Positions 1 to 9,489 of a stretch of DNA of 64,000 nucleotides are shown here, one piece after another. Origin of the DNA: Vreelandella venusta (GTDB taxonomy: Bacteria > Pseudomonadota > Gammaproteobacteria > Pseudomonadales > Halomonadaceae); assembly GCF_007989605.1 (NCBI RefSeq), contig NZ_BJUL01000012.1:47858-111857 (forward strand). The letters are read 5' to 3'. Under the pieces are notes generated by a model that made no database searches, was not told where the DNA came from, and saw only the letters and a program-made list of their open reading frames with translations. The position numbers were made by a program, and so were the translations under genes. Within the stretch, counting starts at the first letter, position 1. Each line of letters begins with the position of its first letter.

Positions 1-23
1 TGCTCTGGAGTGTGGGTTAGGCG

Positions 24-548
24 TTAAGAGTGCTGCTGATGGTGATGTTTATGCGTTAGTAACTCTTCCTGCTCTGCCTGCTTACGCAGTTTTTTGCGTA
101 GTGCGGCTTTTTCGAACCTCAGCTTCTGTAGCGACGTTTCCAATGCTAGCGGCGGTACTAACGCGGGCTTACCGTCTGAATCTACTGCCACCATGGTGAG
201 ATAGCAGCTATTGGTGTGACGAATCAGCTTCTCACGAATATCTTCGGCCACCACCTTAACGCCGATCTCCATAGAAGAGCGCCCCACATGATTGACGCTG
301 GCAAGAAAGGTCACCAGCTCGCCGACGTGAATCGGTTGTTTAAACAACACCTGATCGACGGAAAGCGTGACGACATAGTGACCTGAATAACGACTAGCGC
401 AGGCATAGGCAACCTCATCGAGTTTTTTAAGAATAGCACCACCGTGTACTTTGCCACTGAAATTAGCCATGTCGGGTGTCATTAACACCGTCATGGAGAG
501 TTCTCGCTGGCCGGGCAGGGCGCTATGTTCAACTTGGGTGTCAGACAT
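24..548 (-). CDS. YciA-like acyl-CoA thioesterase (hotdog fold)
   Basis: 174 aa. Predicted cytoplasmic acyl-CoA hydrolase that releases free CoA and a fatty acid. The hotdog signature is near the N-terminus: GKVHGGAILKKLDEVAYACA spans about residues 32-51, with the conserved H-G-G and the D/E pair typical of the YciA/BFIT acyl-CoA hydrolase group. The length fits a single-hotdog enzyme that oligomerises. The last ten residues are an unusual His/Gln-rich tail (HKHHHQQH), not part of the fold. The ATG at 548 is the first in frame, with only a weak ribosome-binding site. The next gene on the same strand encodes a short-chain fatty acid transporter, but a strong hairpin lies between them, so co-transcription is doubtful. 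The substrate chain length cannot be read from the sequence. Confidence 0.85.
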   Translation of the reverse strand: MSDTQVEHSALPGQRELSMTVLMTPDMANFSGKVHGGAILKKLDEVAYACASRYSGHYVVTLSVDQVLFKQPIHVGELVTFLASVNHVGRSSMEIGVKVVAEDIREKLIRHTNSCYLTMVAVDSDGKPALVPPLALETSLQKLRFEKAALRKKLRKQAEQEELLTHKHHHQQHS

Positions 549-574
549 AAATAATAGCCTTTAGAGATTAAAAT

Positions 575-594
575 GCCCGCCCCAGAGGGCGGGC
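575..594 (-). terminator. Intrinsic terminator downstream of the fatty acid transporter gene
   Basis: Perfect 8-bp GC stem GCCCGCCC / GGGCGGGC with a 4-nt loop. On the minus strand it is followed by an ATTTTAAT tract. It lies just past the stop of the transporter gene at 667. Confidence 0.7.
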
Positions 595-666
595 GCTATG
601 CAGGTCTCAAGTGTTGTCAGGCTAGTGTGCTAAAACTAGTGCCCTAACGCTACCGCTACATGAGTG

Positions 667-1977
667 CTAGAGCCATACTAGGCCAACAGAAATGATAATG
701 CCGGTAACCAATAGCTGGATAAGACAGAAGCCCATAATGTCTTTCGCTTTCAGGCCTGCGATAGCCAGAACCGGCAATGCCCAGAAAGGCTGCAATAGGT
801 TTGTCCAGGCATCGCCCCAGGCGACTGCCATGGCAATACGTGGAATATCAGCACCCAGCGCTTCTGCGGCAGGTAGCATAACCGGGGCTTGCACAGCCCA
901 CTGGCCACCGCCGGAAGGCACGAACAAGTTTACGATGCCAGCACTTAGGAAAGACCAGAATGGCAGCGTCGTAGCGGTGGCGAAAGAGACTAACCATTCA
1001 GACATGCTCTGGGCTAATCCCGATTGCACCATTATGGCCATAATGCCCGCGTAGAAGGGGAACTGGATGACAATGCCAGCGCCGCCTTTTATGGCTTCGT
1101 TCAAACTGTTGAGCAGGTTGCGCGGCGTCCGGTGCAGCACAATAGCTAAGAATAGGAACAGGAAATTAACCACGTTTAGGTTCAGGCCGCCGCTGCGGAG
1201 TAGAAAGTGGTCGAGCAGGAATAGCAGCCCCGGAACACCCACTAGCAGGGCGAGAGGCATACTGTTTTCGAGCTTTTCGGCTGGACGGGTAATACGACCT
1301 TGCTGTTCAGGTTCATCGTTTAGCAGGTTGGGGTCGACATATACGCTGTCTTTTTCGTCCGGCAGCATGAAGCGGTTAACTAACGGGACGGCGATAAACA
1401 GGCAAATAACAATCGCAAGGTTAAAGAAAGCAAAAATAGTTGAGCCAGTACCGATAACGCCGATCTGATCAGCGGAGAAGTGGCCTTCAGTGGCAATGGT
1501 CAACGGAATTGAACCAGCAAGCCCACCATGCCATACCACGAAGCCTGAGTAAGCACTGGCAACCAGAAGCCGGTAGTCCACTCGCACCAGGCGAGCGAGC
1601 TCTTTGGCAAAAAGCGCCCCAACAACCAGGCCAAACCCCCAGTTAATCCAACTAGCCGCGAGTGAAACAAGCGTGACTAAAATGATCGCACCACCAGGAC
1701 TTTTCGCAGTGCTAGCGATTTTCTGCAGAATGCGTTTGACTGGCGGTGAGCTTGCCAGCATAAAGCCCGTGACGAGTACTAGTAGCATTTGCATTGAGAA
1801 GGTGAGTAGCCCCCAAAAACCATCGCCCCACATGCGCAGCACGGCAAGCGGTGTTTGGCGCTCAACGGCGATGGCAGCCACGGAAGCAATCAACGTAAGC
1901 AGCAGAACAAAGATATAGGGGTCAGGCAAATAGCGCTCGACCAGCTTAACGGCCGGTTTCGATATGAGTTTTAACAT
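667..1977 (-). CDS. AtoE-like short-chain fatty acid transporter (TIGR00366 type)
   Basis: 436 aa integral membrane protein, close to the 440 aa of E. coli AtoE. It is hydrophobic throughout with about ten or more membrane segments. It carries the family signature PSGGGQWAVQAP near residue 355 and a paired WGDAWTNLLQPFWALP segment near residue 390. Family members take up short-chain fatty acids such as acetoacetate or butyrate across the inner membrane. The start at 1977 has an AGAGAG ribosome-binding site five bases upstream. No acetoacetyl-CoA transferase genes are adjacent, so the ato pathway link is not supported locally. The upstream thioesterase neighbour also acts on acyl groups. An isolated 6-bp inverted repeat lies in its 5' leader at 2019-2037. 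Confidence 0.85.
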   Translation of the reverse strand: MLKLISKPAVKLVERYLPDPYIFVLLLTLIASVAAIAVERQTPLAVLRMWGDGFWGLLTFSMQMLLVLVTGFMLASSPPVKRILQKIASTAKSPGGAIILVTLVSLAASWINWGFGLVVGALFAKELARLVRVDYRLLVASAYSGFVVWHGGLAGSIPLTIATEGHFSADQIGVIGTGSTIFAFFNLAIVICLFIAVPLVNRFMLPDEKDSVYVDPNLLNDEPEQQGRITRPAEKLENSMPLALLVGVPGLLFLLDHFLLRSGGLNLNVVNFLFLFLAIVLHRTPRNLLNSLNEAIKGGAGIVIQFPFYAGIMAIMVQSGLAQSMSEWLVSFATATTLPFWSFLSAGIVNLFVPSGGGQWAVQAPVMLPAAEALGADIPRIAMAVAWGDAWTNLLQPFWALPVLAIAGLKAKDIMGFCLIQLLVTGIIISVGLVWL

Positions 1978-2018
1978 GAGTGCTCTCTTTATTCGTTATT
2001 AAGATATGCGTGGCTAAT

Positions 2019-2037
2019 ATACGGCGGTACTCCGTAT
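2019..2037. promoter_or_regulatory. Inverted repeat upstream of the fatty acid transporter gene
   Basis: ATACGG / CCGTAT separated by 7 nt, about 40 bp upstream of the transporter start codon. On the plus strand it is followed by TTTT, but no plus-strand gene ends there, so an operator or leader hairpin is as likely as a terminator. Confidence 0.35.
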
Positions 2038-2194
2038 TTTTCATCCATTGTTAGCGGCTTGATTAAGTGCTTGCTCAACGACTGACTCAGAGAATCATTC
2101 TTACGATAGGCCGGTTGGCAGTCGCTAAGCGTGGTGGGATTCAACGGTGGGAGGGCACGATGGGTTTAGCGCTGCGAATTTCAGCAATGTGGGC

Positions 2195-3493
2195 TTAGCC
2201 CTGAGGGCGCCAGTAGCGCTGACGGTAGCGGTAGTAGTAGGCGATCAGTACCACTGAGCGAGTGAGCATAAAGAGTGTTAAGGCTAACCACAGGCCATGG
2301 TTGCCAAGCCCTTGAGATAGCCACCAAGTCGGTAGGTAAACCGCTAAACCGATAAAAATACTGTTGCGCATTTCGCGCACAGCGGTGGTGCCGATAAAAA
2401 CGCCATCAAATAAATAGCTCCATACGGCTATTAATGGCATCACAATCATCCAAGGCAGGTAGCTAGCGGCGGTGGCACGCACCTCTGCCAGCCCTGTCAG
2501 CATGGCAACTAGATAATTTCCAGCTAATGCGAAGGCAACGGTGGCGACAGTGGCTGTCCAGAACGAGAATTGTGCTGTCGCCCGAACTGTCGCTGCAAAC
2601 TCACGCCAGTCACGCCGGCCATACGCGCGGCCTACTAGCGATTCCGCCGCGTGGGCGAAGCCATCAAGTGCGTAGCTGGTGAGCATAATAAATTGCAGTA
2701 GCACAGCATTAGCGGCTAACACGGTGTCGCCCTGACGTGCCCCTTGAGCGGTAAAAAAGGCCATGGCAAACAGCAGCCCTAAGGTGCGTACAAACAGGTT
2801 GGCGTTAACATTAACCAGGGCTGAGTAGGCTGACACTACCAAAAGCCGCTGGCGTTGAAAGCCGCCTTCCAAGTGGCCAAGCTGGCGCAGTACTAAATAG
2901 CCGCCAAAAGTCAGCGCACTGTAATCGGCAATCACGCTGGCCAGGGCGACGCCGCCGCTGGTCATCCCTAGTCCTACGACAAACCAAAGATCGAGCACGA
3001 TATTGACGCTGTTAGTCAGTACTAAAATCATCAGCGTAACGCGGGCGTTTTGTTGACCCAAAAACCAACCGAGAATAGCGTAGTTCGCCAGCACCGCTGG
3101 TGCCGACCAGAGGCGTATTTCGGCATACTCACGTGCTAGTGGTGTCGCCGCTTCGCTGCCGTCTAATAGCCACAAACCGAGCGAAATCAGCGGCGAGCCA
3201 AAGATAATCAGTAGCGCGCCGATGACGGCCGCCATAATGAGCGACTGGCCCAGCAAGTTGCGCACATCGCTATGCGCTTCGCGGCCGATTGCCTGGGCAA
3301 CCAACCCCGTGGTGCCCATACGTAGGAAGCCAAACCCCCAATAGAGGAAACTAAACAGTGTCGCACCGAGAGTCACGGCCGCCAGATAGCGAGAATCGGG
3401 CAGGTGCCCGACCACTGCGGTATCGACCAGCCCTAGTAAGGGCACTGTTATATTCGAAAGAATAATTGGCCAGGCAAGAGTCCAAATACGCAC
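2195..3493 (-). CDS. MATE family efflux transporter (DinF-like)
   Basis: 432 aa, twelve-helix MATE family exporter of the DinF/NorM fold. The N-terminal helix WPIILSNITVPLLGLVDTAV with the following VGHLPDSRYLAAV is characteristic of the DinF branch, and the pseudo-symmetric second half begins near residue 225. Such proteins export cationic drugs or oxidants using Na+ or H+. The GTG start at 3493 is forced: an in-frame TGA lies 6 nt upstream, and the ribosome-binding site is poor. The gene begins 12 nt after the ferredoxin gene, so the two are probably co-transcribed and perhaps translationally coupled. The substrate is unknown. Confidence 0.88.
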   Translation of the reverse strand: MRIWTLAWPIILSNITVPLLGLVDTAVVGHLPDSRYLAAVTLGATLFSFLYWGFGFLRMGTTGLVAQAIGREAHSDVRNLLGQSLIMAAVIGALLIIFGSPLISLGLWLLDGSEAATPLAREYAEIRLWSAPAVLANYAILGWFLGQQNARVTLMILVLTNSVNIVLDLWFVVGLGMTSGGVALASVIADYSALTFGGYLVLRQLGHLEGGFQRQRLLVVSAYSALVNVNANLFVRTLGLLFAMAFFTAQGARQGDTVLAANAVLLQFIMLTSYALDGFAHAAESLVGRAYGRRDWREFAATVRATAQFSFWTATVATVAFALAGNYLVAMLTGLAEVRATAASYLPWMIVMPLIAVWSYLFDGVFIGTTAVREMRNSIFIGLAVYLPTWWLSQGLGNHGLWLALTLFMLTRSVVLIAYYYRYRQRYWRPQG

Positions 3494-3505
3494 GTTTCAG
3501 TGAGC

Positions 3506-3763
<258 letters not shown>

Positions 3764-3826
3764 TCACGAATGGCTTTTCGCCCAGGTAGCTATATACCTG
3801 AGCGTTTTACTCAACAATATCGATCG

Positions 3827-6231
<2,405 letters not shown>

Positions 6232-6414
6232 GCCGGGTTCCTCGTGGTGCGGTGGTTTTTAGTAACAGCTACTGTCAGAGGCATAGCAAAAAAGTGCTGC
6301 TCATCTGCGCTTAATAATACTCTTGAACGTGATCATAGCACCGGGCGTGCAACGGCGTCATGCCGCGTGCGCGGTAGACTGATAGAATCACGTTTTTTTT
6401 AAGCAGGGAATGGC

Positions 6415-7080
6415 ATGCAGCATACTTCACGACCCGTGGTTTCCAACCAACCTGGCCCGCATCACGATGTGGCGCGCCGGGTAGCACGTGCCTTGGAAAA
6501 CCCACTGCGAAAGCCAATCGCTGCGCATACGCAACAGGCTTTTGAAGGCGCGCATGCGTGGCTTCAAAAGCAGCAAGCGCCGTTAATTCTCGATGCCGGC
6601 TGCGGTGTAGGGCTTTCGACACGCCGTTTGGCAGAACAGTTTCCAGCACACGCAGTGATCGGCGTCGATCGAAGCGAAGATCGGTTAAGCCGAGACCATG
6701 GTGAATTGCCTACTAATGCACGGTTGGTGCGGGCTGACCTTGTCGATTTCTGGCGACTAGCTGAACAGGCGGAGTGGGCACCCGAGCGGCATTTTCTGCT
6801 TTACCCCAATCCTTATCCAAAAGCTGCGCATTTAAAAATGCGCTGGCATGGGCATCCTGTTTTCCCCACACTGCTAGCCCTTGGAGGGCATTTAGAAGTT
6901 CGCTCCAATTGGCAGCTGTATGTTGAAGAGTTTGCTCTGGCAATTGCTCTAGCAACGGGAAAGCAGGCAACGATTGCCGCGTTGGCGCCTAACGGCAGCT
7001 ATTTAACGCCATTTGAAGCAAAGTATGATCAAAGCGGCCAGCCGCTTTGGCAGTTACAGATCGAATTGGAGCGGGCATGA
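6415..7080 (+). CDS. TrmB-like SAM-dependent methyltransferase
   Basis: 221 aa Rossmann-fold methyltransferase. The SAM-binding motif I is LILDAGCGVGLSTRRLAEQF near residue 58, followed by the acidic motif II residue in VIGVDRS. The later segment LLYPNPYPKAAHLKMRWHG corresponds to the PDPWPKxRHxKRR substrate motif of TrmB (tRNA m7G46 methyltransferase), with substitutions. It is therefore TrmB-related, but the altered motif leaves open whether it still acts on tRNA. It is transcribed divergently from fabY. Its TGA overlaps the start of the following SMR exporter gene by 4 nt, an unusual pairing. Confidence 0.75.
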   Translation: MQHTSRPVVSNQPGPHHDVARRVARALENPLRKPIAAHTQQAFEGAHAWLQKQQAPLILDAGCGVGLSTRRLAEQFPAHAVIGVDRSEDRLSRDHGELPTNARLVRADLVDFWRLAEQAEWAPERHFLLYPNPYPKAAHLKMRWHGHPVFPTLLALGGHLEVRSNWQLYVEEFALAIALATGKQATIAALAPNGSYLTPFEAKYDQSGQPLWQLQIELERA

Positions 7081-7406
7081 CGTTTGTATATCTAGTGTTG
7101 GCGATTGTTGCCGAAGTTATCGCTACAAGCGCCCTCAAGTCTTCGGTGGGGTTCACTCGACCACTTCCAAGCATCATGGTTGTTGTGGGCTACGGTGTGG
7201 CATTTTATCTGTTGAGCTTGGTGTTGCGGACATTGCCGGTTGGTATTGCTTATGCCATCTGGGCAGGTCTGGGTATCGTGTTGGTCACGCTGGTTGGCAT
7301 TGTAGTTTTCGGTGAGAAACCTGATTTACCTGCCGTCATCGGCATTAGTTTAATCGTGGCTGGGGTAGTCATACTTCAAGTCTTTTCAAAAATGAACGTG
7401 CATTGA
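7077..7406 (+). CDS. Small multidrug resistance (SMR) family exporter
   Basis: 109 aa, four predicted membrane helices, EmrE/QacE type. The essential membrane-embedded glutamate is E13 in LAIVAEVIATSALK. The helix-3 motif GIAYAIWAGLGIV, with the conserved Tyr and Trp, is near residue 58. These proteins work as dimers exchanging protons for cationic compounds; some relatives export guanidinium or polyamines. The start is set by the ATGA overlap with the upstream methyltransferase; the earlier in-frame ATG at 7047 lies inside that gene and would prepend ten non-family residues. It ends where the dacB ribosome-binding site begins, so it is likely in one operon. Confidence 0.9.
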   Translation: MTFVYLVLAIVAEVIATSALKSSVGFTRPLPSIMVVVGYGVAFYLLSLVLRTLPVGIAYAIWAGLGIVLVTLVGIVVFGEKPDLPAVIGISLIVAGVVILQVFSKMNVH

Positions 7407-7417
7407 GGAAAGTAAGC

Positions 7418-9016
7418 GTGACGTGCTCAGATACTAGGTTTTCAAATGCTAGGTTTTCAAATACTAGGTCTTCAAATATTGGGTCTTCAGATATTAAGTG
7501 TTCAGAAGTTAGCTATTCTACGGTGGCATTCTCAGCGTTCAATCATGCGGTTAAATCATCCCTACGCCGCTGGCATCGGGCGTTGATGACAACCGTGGTA
7601 GGTGCCGCTATGTGCGCAAGCCCTGCACTGTATGCCGATTTCAGCCAGTTGGGGCAGTTGGAAAGCAAAGGCTTCTCAATTAGCGCTGAAGCACGCTTAC
7701 TGGATGGGGATGCTGGCAGTAATGCATTGCTGGGTAGTCTGAATCCTGAGCGTCAGTTGTCGCCAGCGTCTGTCACCAAAGCCTATATGTCTGCTGCGGC
7801 GCTCAATCGTTTTGGGCCTCAGCATCGCTTTACTAGCCAACTTGTCAGCACCGGTAGTGTGGAAAATGGTGTATTAAGTGGCGACTTGGTATTTGAAGGT
7901 GGAGGCGATCCGGGCCTCACAACTGAAGACCTTTGGCGGTTAGTGCAGCGTCTGCAGTTAGCTGGTGTACGCGAGGTGGATGGCGCACTGGTGGTTAGTC
8001 AGTGGCGCTTTGGCCCTGTTGAGTGTATTACCACGGACCGCTGTAATGCGCGTACCCGAGTCACCAATGCTTACAGTGCGCCGCTCACCTCGGCAGGTGT
8101 CAACTTTGGTAGCTGGTGCGCCAATATAGCCCCCGCTGCAGCAGCGGGCGAGCCTGCTCGCGTTGGCTTGTGCGATAGCCCCACGCCGTTAATTGTGATT
8201 GATAACCAAGTTATCACGCGCCCGGCTAATAGTGGCACTGACATTAGTGCTGAGCGGATTACCGATGAGCGCGGGGATGTTCTGCGCCTTACCGGACAAA
8301 TTTCAACCAATGCCGCGGCTCGTGATGTTTACCGTGGCGCTGGTGATGCGGCAGAAAAAACGGCGCAAGTATTGTTAAGCATGCTAAATCAGGCAGGTAT
8401 CAGTGTGCGAGATACCTGGCGGGTTAGCTCAACGCGTCCGCCCAGCAGTGCACAGCGTTTGGCAGCCGTTGACAGCAAACCGCTGCAGGAGCTACTGCTG
8501 CGAACAATGAACTACTCCAATAATTACATGGCTGATGTGCTGGCGCTGAACTTGGTGGAAACGCCACAAGCGCAACTGCGCCAAGCGGGGGAAGCGATAG
8601 AAGCCTATGTGAACAGCTTATCGGGACACGGGCCGTTAACGTTACACAGCGGCAGCGGGCTGACGACTGATAACCGTACCTCCGCTCACGGCGTCAATGT
8701 GATGTTAGAGGATATGTTCCACCAGAGCGCCTTGTTCCCCAGTTTTGTCGCCTCTTTTCAGTCGCCAGCCAATGGGGTTATGCGCTTTATTCGCCGTGGT
8801 TCTCCAACGTTTCAAAATAATGTCATGTTGAAAACAGGCACACTCAATCAGCCATTTGCTGTTCGCGCCTTGGCGGGCTACTTCCGTACCGCTCAGGGGC
8901 GCTGGGGCGTTTTTAGCGTGCTAGTTAACGGCACTGGCAGTACGCCTTATCTTAGCTGGCCGGAAGTGTTAGATCCGCTGTCGCTGGATTTAGAAGCGAT
9001 GATATTGGCTAATTAA
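7418..9016 (+). CDS. dacB: D-alanyl-D-alanine carboxypeptidase/endopeptidase (PBP4, class C)
   Basis: 532 aa from the GTG at 7418, chosen because GAGGA lies eight bases upstream. This periplasmic penicillin-binding protein trims and cleaves peptidoglycan peptides. Visible active-site motifs are SVTK (SxxK), SNN in NYSNNYMAD, and KTG in LKTGTLNQPF; the inserted domain typical of DacB lies between the first two. The signal sequence is unusual. A hydrophobic stretch ending ASPALYA follows KSSLRRWHR, but it is preceded by about 35 residues of degenerate pentapeptide repeat coming from a 15-bp tandem DNA array. Alternative starts are GTG 7523, which gives a normal signal peptide but has a weak ribosome-binding site, and ATG 7586, which lacks the basic n-region. 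It is followed by dgkA. Confidence 0.9.
   Translation: MTCSDTRFSNARFSNTRSSNIGSSDIKCSEVSYSTVAFSAFNHAVKSSLRRWHRALMTTVVGAAMCASPALYADFSQLGQLESKGFSISAEARLLDGDAGSNALLGSLNPERQLSPASVTKAYMSAAALNRFGPQHRFTSQLVSTGSVENGVLSGDLVFEGGGDPGLTTEDLWRLVQRLQLAGVREVDGALVVSQWRFGPVECITTDRCNARTRVTNAYSAPLTSAGVNFGSWCANIAPAAAAGEPARVGLCDSPTPLIVIDNQVITRPANSGTDISAERITDERGDVLRLTGQISTNAAARDVYRGAGDAAEKTAQVLLSMLNQAGISVRDTWRVSSTRPPSSAQRLAAVDSKPLQELLLRTMNYSNNYMADVLALNLVETPQAQLRQAGEAIEAYVNSLSGHGPLTLHSGSGLTTDNRTSAHGVNVMLEDMFHQSALFPSFVASFQSPANGVMRFIRRGSPTFQNNVMLKTGTLNQPFAVRALAGYFRTAQGRWGVFSVLVNGTGSTPYLSWPEVLDPLSLDLEAMILAN
7431..7520 (+). repeat. 15-bp tandem repeat, six units, at the 5' end of dacB
   Basis: Six adjacent 15-bp units begin at 7431, 7446, 7461, 7476, 7491 and 7506. 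The first is ATACTAGGTTTTCAA; divergence increases rightward. The period is a multiple of three, and if dacB starts at GTG 7418 the array is translated as pentapeptides of the form x-R/G/K-F/S/C-S-N/D/E. Confidence 0.9.
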
Positions 9017-9044
9017 TCTTAATCTTACCGCCGAGGCAACAGGC

Positions 9045-9416
9045 ATGAAGCCAGGACATACGGGGTTAACCCATTTAATGCACTCAACGCGCTATTCATG
9101 GAAGGGGCTAAAGGCCGCTTTTAGAAATGAAGCTGCGTTTCGCCAAGAAGTGGGGATTACAGCGGTGTTGCTACCGCTGGCTTGGTGGATTGGAGAAGGG
9201 CCTATTAGTTGGTTGCTGCTGGTCGGCAGCCTGTGCCTTGTGCTGATTGTGGAACTGCTTAATAGTGCTATAGAGAACGTCGTTGACCGTATTGGCACCG
9301 AGCATCATGAGCTTTCAGGGCGGGCTAAAGATATTGGCTCGGCGGCGGTTATGCTGTCATTGATCATGGCAGGTTTAACCTGGGGGCTGTTAGGCTGGCA
9401 AAAACTAGTAGGCTAA
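9045..9416 (+). CDS. dgkA: Diacylglycerol kinase
   Basis: 123 aa, the usual size for the trimeric inner-membrane DgkA. It phosphorylates diacylglycerol to phosphatidic acid, recycling lipid released during membrane-derived glucan synthesis. The amphipathic N-terminus (YSWKGLKAAFRNEAAFRQEV) with its catalytic-site Glu residues, and the signature VELLNSAIENVVDRIG near residue 70, are present, with three membrane segments. It lies 28 bp after dacB with a GAGG ribosome-binding site, and is probably in the same transcript. Confidence 0.96.
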   Translation: MKPGHTGLTHLMHSTRYSWKGLKAAFRNEAAFRQEVGITAVLLPLAWWIGEGPISWLLLVGSLCLVLIVELLNSAIENVVDRIGTEHHELSGRAKDIGSAAVMLSLIMAGLTWGLLGWQKLVG

Positions 9417-9489
9417 ATTGATTTTATTCAGCTCATACAGCGATTCGCTTTATCAACAAACATAATAGACGCTTGGCAGAGAGGTGGTT

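Noticed and set aside
1067..1468. Plus-strand open frame inside the fatty acid transporter gene
   Set aside because: Antisense to a clear membrane-protein gene; Arg/Ser/Lys-rich shadow.
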